Shown here: piece by piece, positions 1 to 10,890 of the stretch
How positions within the stretch are numbered: the stretch's first letter is position 1
Layout: each line of letters begins with the position of its first letter
Program-made: the position numbers and the translations under genes
Assembly (NCBI RefSeq): GCF_029784165.1
Contig: NC_073695.1
Location: 201,209,136-201,273,135, forward strand
From: Wyeomyia smithii
Lineage: Eukaryota; Arthropoda; Insecta; Diptera; Culicidae
Length of the DNA: 64,000 nucleotides
Direction of reading: 5' to 3'
Notes under the pieces: model-generated
What the model saw: the letters and a program-made list of their open reading frames with translations, nothing else
Databases searched by the model: none
What the model was told of the DNA's origin: nothing

Positions 1-3000
1 ATTCTTCCTTCATCGTGAAAACTTTAATGGAGTACTTTTTCCAGATTTACTTTGCTTAGCGTTGTTGAGGATGTTTTACAGCAAATTAGCGACCTTTATT
101 TTTTTATTTTTTTCGTTCATAGGACCTCATTATGACTGCTCTATAAATTTTATATTATTTATTGTTGGATGTGGTTTGCAAAGTATTCGAAAGCTTACTT
201 ACTATATACTAAATTATGATGGAATGCATAGAAAAAATTAAGAATATCATTTTGTGCAAGATATCAGGATAGAATCTTTTCGTTCTTATCTAAAACATTA
301 AATTTTTTAAACAAAATTTTTCTGTTGGGAAATTTGTTCCAATAGTAGTACATTTCTTATTTATGCAAAAAAAAAACATTACATTCTATTCTGCTTCATG
401 AGGAAAACTCAGTCGACACGAGACAGTTATTCTATTGTTCACAGTCAATAAAGCCATACGGGTTGGTGAACCTATCGTGCCTAAAACCCAAACAAGTTGA
501 ATGCATGAATCACGTGACAAATGGTGCGACTTTGTGCTTCCATAGATGCCGCTGTATCGAAATCGATTTTGTTGTCGCCAGCGGCGACGACGGCTATTTG
601 TAGAGATCGTGGCTAAACGCTTAAGTCGAGGGAAACTGTAATTTCGCGATTGATTGGGTACGTTTTGCGCTTTCAAGCCCAATACGGCATTGAAATTTAA
701 TTAAGGGCTTATTCAGCCGAGTGTGTGCTCCCATCGGCGGCGGACAACGCTACAGCAGCTGTCAAAGATTCGTGGCTTTGTTTTGGAATTAAAGGGTTCT
801 CTAGCTTGACGAGACAAGACTTCGATTTGGGTTTTTGTTTCGAAAATAATCCGAAACGAAGTGAAGGTAAGCGAAGAAATCGGACTGGCTGCAATAAACT
901 TGAGTCGTGAATAAAAAAAACGAGGTCGATCGGTTGGATTGTCTTCTATAAGAGCAGTCGATTGTGTTTTCGAAATTTTGGAAAAGGCGCAAATCATATG
1001 CACGACGGCACCGGTCGACAGGCTGGGCGACGTATGGGCTTTTGTTTAATTGGCTTTGGTTCGTTGGTTTGCCAAAGCTAAGTGCCGAAGGGGAAACATT
1101 GACATGCAAATGTAAACTTGGCCTAGAAGTTGGTAGAGAAATTAGGATTTTATGCGCTGCTCGCGACCGTGAAATTTTCGAAATTTCGAAATTTTCGCAT
1201 CTGTGTCACATGCTTCAAAAGTCGATTGTAAAATATGGATCCTAATCAGGACTGTCTTCATAGAAACCGAATATCAACCGCTGGAGGCGTTATACCTATC
1301 AGTGCAGTACCTAATTATGAAAGAATTGATGATCTTCAAAGTGGCACACATTTCTTTTCCGCCGGCAGCGGCTTCCTTTGTGTTTTCCGTTTGTCCATTC
1401 TTTCGACACCCAGGCGGCAACTTGAAAATCGACCTCTTCTACGTATGGTCCTGTGCAATTCCCAGGGGAAAGGTATATAAGTTGCAGCACTTTTTCGTTT
1501 TCTTCCATTGTCGTTAAACTTCCCGTTGCTAGAGTGGCTAGAAGAATTACACAATGACAGCTTTAACCTGGTTTCAACATTACGCTCGAAACAGTTGCTC
1601 ACCGCAGGTACCCGTCGGCTAAATACCATCGCTTTAATCTAATTAAAAGCCAGTTTATCCCTTTCGCTGCTCCGTCTCAATGGGTCGCCTTCAGGAAGTT
1701 GCTATTATTAGCATACGTATACTTTGAGGTAATTATATATTAGGTAGGTGGTATCATGCTGAGAGTTCGATGAATTTTGATCAAATTCAAAGATCGTAAA
1801 TTCTTACAAATACATAAGCTTGTTCCTGCTTGTATTTTAAAAGTTTTTTTTAATTCGAAACCGGTCGGTTGTAGGGTACGAAAATAACAATGTTGTGCCG
1901 GTCTCATTTTGCAATGTTCTCAACACGTGCTCTAGCCAGCAGGACCTTTGCATGTTGGGTTTAAGGATTACATCGGCTTTCGGAAAACCCGATTAGTGCG
2001 GCTCGTGTGCGCACTTTGTTTACTACATAGATTACTATCTCATCATCTAGGTAGCGAGAGATTTGCACCTGTTTTTGTTTGTCTTAATTCTGGTATACGA
2101 CTAACAACTTTTCTCTACCTTAAAAAAGTTTTTTGTGGGTTGTACTGAACAGAAAGAAATTGTGATTCACTCGACGAAGGTTAAGTGCTGTGGGTTCACT
2201 CTTCGATGTTATCTATTCCATAAAGTTCCTGGAAAGGCTAATTTCCTTTATTATTAAAAAGATGAATCTATGAGCGGATCTCAATTTACTCTAGCAGTGG
2301 AGGCAGTGAAGAAATATTAAATCCAACGGGTCTATGTATTATTGAGTGGATTGTGGAGGATTTTCTCCGGTTTACCGTACGTAATTGCAGTAGGCCCGTG
2401 TCGAAAGGTCGTTTTTGTGATGAATAAACCTGGAGAGTTGGTTTTTCTTTGTTCGATCCTTACCGTTTTAGGCCACGACAATCGATGGGATTAGGCCGCG
2501 GGCACAGTTTACGGACAAATTATGGATAGCAAGCGGATTGGTGCCGCGGCTATACTGCTGAGCTAATCTCTTCGGAGAATTTATGCTTACTGTTGGCGAT
2601 GGTCGTTTATTTTTTGCCGAGTCGCCACTGTACCAGCTGACGGGGGACCACATTTGGAGCGTGATCGATTCAGATCTGTTCCGGTAGACCGATGTTTGCT
2701 CGCTGGGAATGGGAATTAACGGATTGTGCTGTGTTTGCTCCGTTTGTATACAATGTTGACAAGCTTAAGTCAATTCCCGCTGGTGATGCTAAACATGAAC
2801 ATTCAACATCGCCCGGATTGGTCGGAGGGTGTATTGGGTTTTAAGTGAAAACACAATTTATGTCAGTTTTTTGTTGACTTGTTATGAATTTATAAATTTA
2901 TTCTAGAAGAGTCAGTAGAGAGAAATGTTTTGCAGGGTTAAGGTTACATAATTTCTATTGATAAGTGAACGGACTTGAGTGAGGTTAGCATAGAATCATA

Positions 3001-3240
3001 TATTCTCTTCTTTTTTATAGAAACTCTTCCTATTTATTCCAAGTTCTTCTATTAGCGCTACCTAAAAAAAATCTCTGGGAAGGCAAAAAAAAATTCCAAA
3101 AATGAGCAATTTCTTTCATTCTATAGCAAATTTTTTTATTCTGTTAAACAATTTTTAAGAGGGGGTAGGCGGTGGAGTTACGTTTTGATACATATGAGGG
3201 GCGGGGGTCAAAAAATTGTTTTTTTTTTGCGTTATGGAAT
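1..3240. other. Anonymous AT-rich stretch, no gene recognised
   Basis: No reading frame here has a recognisable domain, and the open frames are short and overlap on both strands. Isolated promoter- or splice-like words occur, such as a TATATAAG at about 1471 and a GTAAGC at about 865, but nothing links them to a coding exon. It could be intergenic or intronic. Confidence 0.5.
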
Positions 3241-3249
3241 TGATGGATG

Positions 3250-3835
3250 TCGCCTTATCCAGCTAATCTGCACCAGAGTCCCGAGAAACATTTGAAAATT
3301 CTAATTTATATCAAGAGTGGTCCAGCCAAGGTAGTTCTACTCAATAAATTCTACTTCATGTTGAGAAAAATTGAGCTAATTTACCCTATGATAGAATATG
3401 AAAAAACGAGTATCTTTTTCATTATGCTTGAACATTGCACTTCGAGCACCTAAAGTGCGTAAAGCTATCATGATGATTGCATTGGAAATATCTTTGTGTG
3501 TCTCCAAATGCTGGCGAATAAGATATCCCATCGAAATAGATAGGGTAAACCCACCCTCTTTTGTATAGTCGACCACGCGCCAGATCCACTCAATTCATGC
3601 GAAAACTTGAAGAATTTCCCAGAAAACTTTTTTCGGGAAACATCTTATCCAGTCAATCTGCATTAGAAACACAACAAACATTCATGAATTCCAATCTACC
3701 TTAAAAGAAAGTTAATTTGAAGAATGGTCTACTATAGAAAAAGGTATTTTTGGTTGATTATTCATGATAGAATATGGAATAATAATTAACAGGGTAAATT
3801 AACCTATAATGGACCCTTTTCCTATACAGGTCATA
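3250..3835. repeat. Diverged two-copy direct repeat (about 393-bp spacing)
   Basis: The phrase CTTATCCAG-(CT/TC)-AATCTGCA occurs near 3255 and again near 3648. Both are followed by related sequence (GATAGAATATG near 3390 and 3768) and by an AGGGTAAA word (3543 and 3791). This looks like two diverged copies of one anonymous repeat, possibly a MITE end; no boundaries or target duplication could be fixed. Confidence 0.45.
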
Positions 3836-3906
3836 ATCGATTATCCGAAGACTCGGTTATCCGCAATTCGATTATCCGGAATTTTAGACTCGATTATCCG
3901 GAATTT
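3836..3906. repeat. Short degenerate tandem repeat, GATTATCCG motif
   Basis: GATTATCCG or a close variant (GGTTATCCG) appears four times in about 70 bp. Arrays like this are common near the ends of pogo/Tigger-type DNA transposons, but no transposase or opposite terminus is seen, so only the repeat is claimed. From 3907 to about 4340 nothing further is recognised. Confidence 0.5.
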
Positions 3907-4401
3907 CATTTTTTGGTGTTTGTTTTACATTTTTATTCCGAAATCTTACCTTTACCATCCCTTCTGGCATATTTGTTCATTTATGTCACTTTCGGCATGT
4001 TTGGGACGTGTTCAAATTAAGTGAAAATCTTCAATGTCCAAATTATTTTTTTGCTTCTAAAGATTTTACCTCATTTCGCCTCAGAAATAATTTCTGAATA
4101 TGCCACTGCATCATATAAGTAAAAAAAAAGGAAATATTTATTTTATGTTCGGATGCCCAGAGACCATAAAGCACCTATATCGCGCACGCGATCAGATCAG
4201 ATCAGTTCCTTTCCACTAACACTAACTTCTTTTTTGATACTTGTGGATGGTGCAGAGGTTTTTTCGGTCTCTAGTAGCAACAAGTATAATACTAATACGC
4301 CCGAATTGCCTTCCTGATTTGATCTGCATTGGGCGTAGTCAGTAACGTTATATATACAAATAAAAATGGTTTTCTGTCTGTCTGTCTGCCTGATCCATAT
4401 A

Positions 4402-4428
4402 CAGGGTGACAAAAAAGTCCGGTCACAC
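4402..4428. repeat. Left terminal inverted repeat of the mariner-like element
   Basis: Begins CAGGGTGACAAAAAAGTCC directly after a TA (4400-4401). It pairs with 5676-5702, with mismatches at positions 3 and 24. Confidence 0.93.
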
Positions 4429-4511
4429 AGGAAAATCTCAATATTTCAAAGAATAAGAAGAAAACCTGAATCTGGCTTTCATAGCTTTATTCAGTAACTC
4501 ATAAAGATACT

Positions 4512-5541
4512 TCACAGACGATATCTCGAAATTACACCACCTTTCTTTGATCGAACCAGTTTCAGACGTCTCGGAAAGTCGTCGAAAGCGGCGCGCACGT
4601 GCTCCATCGGCATCTCGTCCCAGATTTTCGTGATAACTCGCTGGAATTGCTCCAAATTTGTTATTTTATAGTTCAGCTTCGACATCATGTATCCCCACAC
4701 GAAATAAGCCAGTGGATTCAGTTCCGTAGACGACGGAGGCCATTTATTCTTCGAAATGAAATCGGTCAAGTTTTCCTCACACCACGCCTGAACAACCTTT
4801 ACGGTGCGGCATGGGGCGCCATCTTGCTGGAAGCAGTAGTAATCGACTTCAAACAATAGTTCAGCTTGAGGCAGAACCTTTTTTTTCAAAACCGTGTCCA
4901 GGTAGTACGCTGCGTTGATTTTGACCCCTTTATCCATAAAAATAAGAGGCAGTTTACCTCTCTTGCAAATGGCTCCCCAAACCATCACTGAGGTCTTGTT
5001 TTGGAACCGGGAAACGTTCAGCTTGTACGCAGGAGGTTGCTGTAGGCCCACACTCCAAACTCGATCATTTTGGCGATTGACTGTTTGCTCCAAAACGAAC
5101 AGCTTCTCGTCCGAAAAAATAATCTCGTCATCTGCGCGCCAACCGAGCAACTCCCGCGACCTTCTAGTACCTCTTGTCCTTTGTAGCTTTGGTAACCCCA
5201 CGAACCACCTGTTTTTTGTACGGTGTAAGTTTCAAATCCTTGCGCAGAAGCAGGCGAATTGGTTCTCGGTTCATTTTAAGGTTCCTGGCCAGCTTCCGTG
5301 CAGATTGGGCGGGATTCCGGCGAATCCAGTATCGTATAATCTTTTTCAGCCTTGGAGTTCTCACAGACCTTGGTCGTCCAGATCGTGCCTTGTCCTCGGT
5401 GCCTCCGGTCTCTAGGTACCGATTTATGGTCCGGTACACGAATTTCCGGTTGATTCCGAGCGGTTTTAGGTGTTTGAATATGTGTCCGGGTTTGTACCCT
5501 TTCACATATTCAGCGATAACAGCTGCTCTTAACTCTGCCAT
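4512..5541 (-). pseudogene. DD37D mariner-like transposase, frameshifted, catalytic Asp lost
   Basis: Read on the minus strand from an ATG at 5541. The first frame (to 5164) carries an N-terminal helix-turn-helix (MAELRAAVIAEY...), a GRPR linker motif (ARSGRPRS) and a second helix-turn-helix. A frameshift near 5165-5200 moves the frame to the catalytic part (to 4512). There FSDEKLF supplies the first Asp and QQDGAPC the second. The third motif reads STELNPLAYFVW, where active relatives have a form like SPDLNPLDYFVW. The Ala lies 38 positions after the second Asp, so the group is DD37D with the last Asp changed to Ala (codon GCT, one base from GAT). The total of about 345 residues is normal for the family. 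The gene would have cut and pasted its own element. Confidence 0.9.
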
Positions 5542-5675
5542 GGCTCACAACTCAATGTAAACAAACTGCACAGAAACGAAACTCTGCCACTTTGGGCAGC
5601 AAAGTTAACCCTTCATTTGACATATAGATGGCACCAGAGAGATGCAACGTGTAGGCTACAGGCGACCCCAAAAAA

Positions 5676-5702
5676 GTGCGACCGGACTTTTTTGTCACCG
5701 TG
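5676..5702. repeat. Right terminal inverted repeat of the mariner-like element
   Basis: Reverse complement begins CACGGTGACAAAAAAGTCC and is followed on the plus strand by the TA duplication at 5703-5704. Confidence 0.93.
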
Positions 5703-5704
5703 TA

Positions 5705-6480
5705 GACTTGGAAATGACTGAGCCGATCTACGTGAAGATTTTTATGTAGGGCTTTTTGGGGCTGGAGATGGTTCTTTTGATAGTTTGAGACCCCTCCCTC
5801 CTCTGGAATAGAGGACTACCATACAAATTAAACACGAGTTTTTGCATAACTCGAGAACTAATCAAGCAAATGGAATCAAATTTAGTGTGTGAATATTTTA
5901 AGAAACAAGAAATATTTCTATGGTAGTTGATATTCTTCCCTGCTCTAGAAAGTAGGGCTCCTATACAAACGAAACACAAATATCTGTATATTTCTGATCT
6001 GATCTTATGATCTGATTTAATCAACCAAATGGAGCCGAATTTGGCGTGTGGTTGTTAACGGAAGCAAGACATATTTCTGTGGTAGATTGATACCCATCCT
6101 TTCTGTTGAAGGGAGGGTTCACATACAAATAAACACAATTTTTTGCTTAACTCGGGAACTAATCAAATACATGGAACCAATTTTGACATGTGGCATGTGG
6201 TTGTTTTTGGCAGCTAGAAATATTTCGACGATGGTTTAACACCCCTCCCACCTCTGGAAAGGAGGGTTTCTATACAAATGAAACACATATTTCTTGCATA
6301 ACTCGAGAATTAATCTAACAAATTGAATCAAATTTGACATGTGAAGGTTTTTTGGGGCAAAAAATGTTTTTATTGTGTTTCGACTCTCCTCCCTACTCTG
6401 GAAGGAGCAGGGGGTTTTATACAAATTTCTGCACAACTCGGAAACTAATTAAGCAAATGGAACCAAATTTGACATGTGGA
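5705..6480. repeat. Diverged tandem repeat, about 140-150 bp unit, five copies
   Basis: Units start near 5770, 5909, 6071, 6219 and 6363. Each contains a CCCTCC...CTGGAA...GGAGGG stretch, then ATACAAAT, then ACTCG-GAACTAATCAA and a GGAACCAAATTTGACATGTG-like end. Copies differ by substitutions and small indels. The first unit continues the sequence left of the mariner insertion (about 4365-4399), so the transposon landed at the edge of this array. No coding capacity. Confidence 0.8.
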
Positions 6481-6529
6481 TACCATTCAGTATCTGTATT
6501 TCCGAGATTATAATGATACCTAGAGGCTT

Positions 6530-6704
6530 AAGATGACGACATCCGCTCTCTGGAAAACAGCACAAAATAATCGAATACCACCAAATACGGATATTTCCGT
6601 TATAGGGATGATGCACCAAAATAACGACTTACGATTTATGGAAAACAGCCCAAAATGACGGAACATCACTCAAAATGGGGATTTTCGTAATCGGGATGAT
6701 GCAC
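6530..6704. repeat. Two-copy direct repeat, about 88 bp
   Basis: Both halves contain TGGAAAACAGC(A/C)CAAAAT and end GGGATGATGCAC. Copies run about 6530-6616 and 6617-6704. Nothing else is recognised until about 6980. Confidence 0.7.
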
Positions 6705-6981
6705 AGATACCAAAAATTAACATATTGATACAGTCTAACATAATAATTAGGGCTAGATTTCAAAAAAAAAAATATTGAAAAGGAGAAGCTTGTTTCGAAC
6801 TAATGATTTGAGATCACCCTTGAATGCAACAATGCATGTAACAAACAGTTCTAGGTAGCTCTACGTCAAAACCAATTTCATCCACAGCACTACAAATGGT
6901 TATAATTTCTTCGCATGTATTGAAATTTGATTTTCATCTCCATCCAATTATAGCATAATTCAAGGCTTATCACTCACGTAT

Positions 6982-7892
6982 CTACACGCAAAACTTTTCC
7001 TTATTACTTTAGAAGCAATAGCGCAAAATTACCTTCTGGGTAACAAAGCTATTACTTTAAAGGCAATAAAATTCTTCCCCAGTCAAGTAACAACACATAC
7101 TGCCATATATTTAGCACGTGTTACGGGAGTACCACATGCAAGATTTTTTCTGTCGAAAGCTGCTCCCTTTCCATCTCAAGCAAAAAAAAATCACACACCG
7201 TCGCATATGTTGCCTATGTTACTAGTTTCTTCAATCTCCAATTCATCCGGTGTGTGTGTATTAGTTTGCATACGGAGTAGAGAAAAAATATGACAAGAGC
7301 TGCCAAGCAACATTTTCCCCGTCATAGAGTATGCAAACGTTGATGATTTCAAAGACTTGAAATGCGTCTTGAAATGACATCACGATCTGTAAACTGCGTT
7401 AGAGAAAAACAAAAACATTCGCTTTCCTGCAAGATATCTAAAACACATACTCATTAGTTCATGGAAACTCATTTGCACCTGTTTGAAAATACAATACTCG
7501 TGCCTAACCAGACCATATTCGCAACTTCGGCAACTCTGGTCAGACAGTACTACATATTTCCATTTCAAGTAAACACTGGGGGACGAAACGAGAGTGTTTC
7601 TAATTAGACATTTGAGGTTGACGGTTGAGATTCTGATTATGTGTGGATGAAGGGAAAATGAACCTGATCGTTGCATTAATACAAATGCAGCGAGTGAAGT
7701 CTTGCTAACACATGCATTGCGGTGCTTGGCTGTATGTTCTCCTCCAGAAACACATACAAACGTGTGGCCGTGATAATTTTTATTACTTTTTGTTTGTTAC
7801 TCTTTGTGTATAATGCGCAGTCATAAGACACAATAAGTAATAAAAAATTGCCCTAAAGTAATAAAATGTTCCCTGTTTGCGTTGGGTGTACA
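6982..7892. mobile_element. Possible MITE with imperfect inverted ends
   Basis: The left end (ACGCAAA...ATTACTTTAG-AA-GCAAT) is mirrored on the minus strand at the right end (ACGCAAA...ATTACTTTAG-GG-GCAAT). Further ATTACTTT/AAAGTAAT words lie inside. No clean target duplication was found and the interior (with short frames on both strands) has no recognisable protein, so this is tentative. Confidence 0.4.
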
Positions 7893-8199
7893 AAAGTCTT
7901 TTTCAAGATTTGGAGCACCGCGACCATTGTATTGTTTTTTTTTTGTGGTATTCAAAAATACTTAATAGACCCAAACAGGTTCAATGAGAATTTTTTCTAA
8001 ATTTTCGTGGAAATGTAAATTGAAACTTATAATTGAAAATATGTGGTCGTCTTCAAAATAGTTGAAGGGGTTATTTTTTATAATTGACTGGCAATATTGA
8101 AGAAATGTGTTGATTTTGGATGGCTATTTACCGATGACACGGGATGATTCTAGTTCAGTTTTTAGAAGTGGCTATCAGAAGTGGCCAAATGGCTGGAAG

Positions 8200-8510
8200 C
8201 AAACGTAACGCGACAGATTCTGACAAAATTACTAACATATCTGGACATGTTCAGCAATGCTGTGCAGTGCTTCGGTTTGTCGGTTGGTCCGTCTGCTGTG
8301 GAACGCTGTGATCGAATGGGTCACTTGCTCAGCCTTGCTGCGCGAAAATGAGATGCTGCGGGTTGAGCCAGTTTCCAGTAAGAATCAACCGTTCGTTTTG
8401 CTGCAGTAATCAGTTCTACAACAAATACGGAATTTCTGCATGCTTGCTTTTATGCGTGACTACTGAGAATTAAACTTACGGTAGGCGTGTATTTATATAC
8501 TAGAGCGAGT
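8200..8510. repeat. Dispersed repeat copy (shared with 10600-10890)
   Basis: Shares GTGACTACTGAGA and the following ...GGT(A/G)GG(C/A)GTGT-like tail with 10848-10885, plus a weaker GTCCG(T/C)...GCTGTGGAA segment that also matches 21720-21770. Family unknown. Confidence 0.5.
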
Positions 8511-8515
8511 AAAAC

Positions 8516-8520
8516 AACCG

Positions 8521-8552
<32 letters not shown>

Positions 8553-8574
8553 ACAACAGCAACAACAACAACAA
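8516..8574. repeat. (CAA)n microsatellite
   Basis: Nearly pure CAA/AAC repeats over about 58 bp with a few interruptions (CATCAA, CAGCAA). No open frame makes it a poly-Gln or poly-Asn tract of a recognisable protein. From 8575 to 9900 nothing else is recognised. Confidence 0.9.
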
Positions 8575-9900
8575 ATCGATTATAAAGTCAAATGAGGAAG
8601 AAGAAAACCTTGTTTCGGCTCCGACTGGTCGAAACATGCATTCAACAACACTCTACATTTTTGAATAGTACAAAACATCGCAAAATCACAATTTTCTGCA
8701 TATTGGTGGACGCATATTTAATTTTCCAATCGATTGCTGTAAGAATGAAGGAAATCTCTTGGAAACTGGCTGAGTTTTAAGCATTTGCAGTCTTGGCATA
8801 CTCATCGTGTGTAACAAAGAGGCTCATATAATTTGCACAGAACACTGAAGCATATTAAAAAAAAAAAAACGGATGAGTTGATAATTTTTTTCGCGCGCTA
8901 AAAGCAAATGCACACTGTGTGGAGAAAGCAAAATACGCAACATCAGAAAGCTTTTATTGTAAAGAGTAAGCGCATAAAGCTCCCGCAGAGAGGCTTTCTC
9001 GATTGCAACTGATAAAATGTAGATAGCGCACATTTATTGCTTATTGATGAAGGCATTATGATGAAAATTCTAGCTGGGAAAACTTTTCTGGTTGTTTCCT
9101 TAATAACTTGTTCTGTAGCGTTTACGTAGGACTCTGCGCTATACTCACTGTGTTATGCCCACTGAGTTTTTTTACTATCACGGTGCAGGTCTATGATAAA
9201 TTTAGCCCAGACACAGTAAATTTACTCAACAGCACGCAGCTTTGGCTCGCCTACTCATGTGTGTAGTTATATTCCACACTCCCTACGCGCAGAGGCACCG
9301 CTCAATAAGGTTTTGCTTTTTTCTTGCTCATCACAATGCCTACTACAAAACTGATGTGATGCAATTTATGTGTTGATAAATGCACAAAGATGAGTAAGTG
9401 GACAAGACTGAGCATTTGAGAGTGGACAATTTTTGTAACGCTCTCAATGTTTTCGGTGTTTAAATATGTACCCCTATGTTGCCGTAAGACGTTATTCTAC
9501 ATCAAAAACGGTTGGTTTTCACAGAGCTGGGAACATTCCTGTATGATGCACTATGGGGCATACAAGCAAGCGCACAAAAATATTTTCATCATTTTTTCAG
9601 CACTTCTTGTAAATAAACCCCTCCCCGCGTTTCCGTGGCAGCCCTCCCATTTGTCATACGCTTTTGATCACCTCTAATGTGTAAGGAACATGTATGTCAA
9701 GCTTAGTGAACATCGGTCAAGACGTTCCGGAGATATGGTAGAATATGTACATGTACACATACAGCGATTCGAAAAAAAAAATCTTTTCGAATGCTTCAAT
9801 TTTGCTAAAAATTGCAGGGATTGGTCACCAGCAAAAACAAAGACTCGTATTTTTTTATTTGTCTATAAGATGTGTCTTAAAATAGTGTGATAATATGTTT

Positions 9901-10445
9901 GATTTTGTATGTTTCCTAGAGGGACAAAAATTTTCAATGCGCCCCAAATCGCTTGGCCGCAGGTGGTCACAGCAAAATTCTTCAGAACTTATTCGTAGAT
10001 ACCTAAACCTTGCAAATAAACAAGGACCCAGCCCGTAACCTCTCAGGAGTGATAAGATGCTGACCAACAAAGTTGAAAATATTTTTTTCCCTTTTTTGTT
10101 ATGCTTGTCTTTTTTTTTCATCCAAAAAGCCGCATAACCACACGTTTTTCTGAAAGCCTAATCAAGAACGTTTATGACAATATAATACAGCTCACAGTAA
10201 CTCTGTTATCATGAGCAAAAAAAATTTTTTTCAGATTTTGTATATTTCCTATGAAAACCAAAAATTTTCAAAACGTTTCAAAACGCTTAGTCGCTGGTGG
10301 TCGCAGCTAATTTTTTTTTTAAATTGTTAGTAGAAACCTGAAACTTGAAAAAATAAGGACCCAGTCCAGGAGCTTCAAGGAGTAAAAAGATGCTGATCAA
10401 CAAAGTTGAAAAATAATGATTTTTTCTCATTTTACTGTTAACATA
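9901..10445. repeat. Two-copy direct repeat, 332-bp period
   Basis: GATTTTGTAT(G/A)TTTCCTA at 9901 recurs at 10233. Both copies continue through CAAAAATTTTCAA, CGCTT-G-C/TCGC-GGTGGTC and AAGGACCCAG to GATGCTGA(C/T)CAACAAAGTTG. The copies are diverged and non-coding. Confidence 0.75.
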
Positions 10446-10599
10446 AAAAATTTTTTTTTCAAATTTTACTTTTTCTCGAAACAAAAAATTTGTTTTCAAC
10501 CATTTTCATCTCAGGTATAGTTCTGCAATTTTAACCTTTACTTAGTTGAAGTATCTACTATATATAAACCATATAGAGAAATAGATCGGCTACAGTCGG

Positions 10600-10890
10600 T
10601 TTTCCGATTTTTGTCCGCCTGAAATCCTATAGTGTGACGGTGCTTCCTACACAGCCGGGAGATCCTGGAATTTAGCGTTGTGAAAAATGATTTATAATAA
10701 TCAGTGCGCGGTCCGCTTGTTTTCTCCGTTTGCCCGCTCGCTGTGGAAGGATTTGCCGATTTCCCAGTGAATCATCCCCATGCAACAGTGATCGGATAGA
10801 TAATGAAGACTAGATTTCTGTATGCTGGTTTTAAAGCCTCTTGACGTGACTACTGAGAGCTATACTCCCGGTGGGAGTGTTGAGCGAACA
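10600..10890. repeat. Dispersed repeat copy (shared with 8200-8510 and 21650-21840)
   Basis: GACGGTGCTTCC(T/C)ACACAG is shared with 21679-21700 and the GTGACTACTGAGA tail with 8457. It may be an old, decayed mobile-element family. No coding potential. Confidence 0.5.

Larger units (their letters stand above)
4402..5702 (-). mobile_element. Tc1/mariner-type transposon, DD37D group, complete but inactive
   Basis: A 1,301-bp element bounded by 27-bp terminal inverted repeats that match at 25 of 27 positions, each starting CA(G/C)GGTGACAAAAAAGTCC. TA dinucleotides at 4400-4401 and 5703-5704 flank it, as expected for this superfamily. It holds one transposase gene on the minus strand, broken by a frameshift. 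It sits inside a (TCTG)n-flanked repeat: the left flank ends TCTGCCTGATCCATA and the right flank resumes TAGACTTGG, so the empty site can be read directly. The length is normal for a mariner. It is dead, because the frame is broken and the third catalytic residue is lost. Confidence 0.93.

Noticed and set aside
1465..1510. TATATAAG and following sequence as a core promoter
   Set aside because: No coding exon, initiator or transcript evidence downstream. TATA-like words are frequent in AT-rich DNA, as with another at about 21185.
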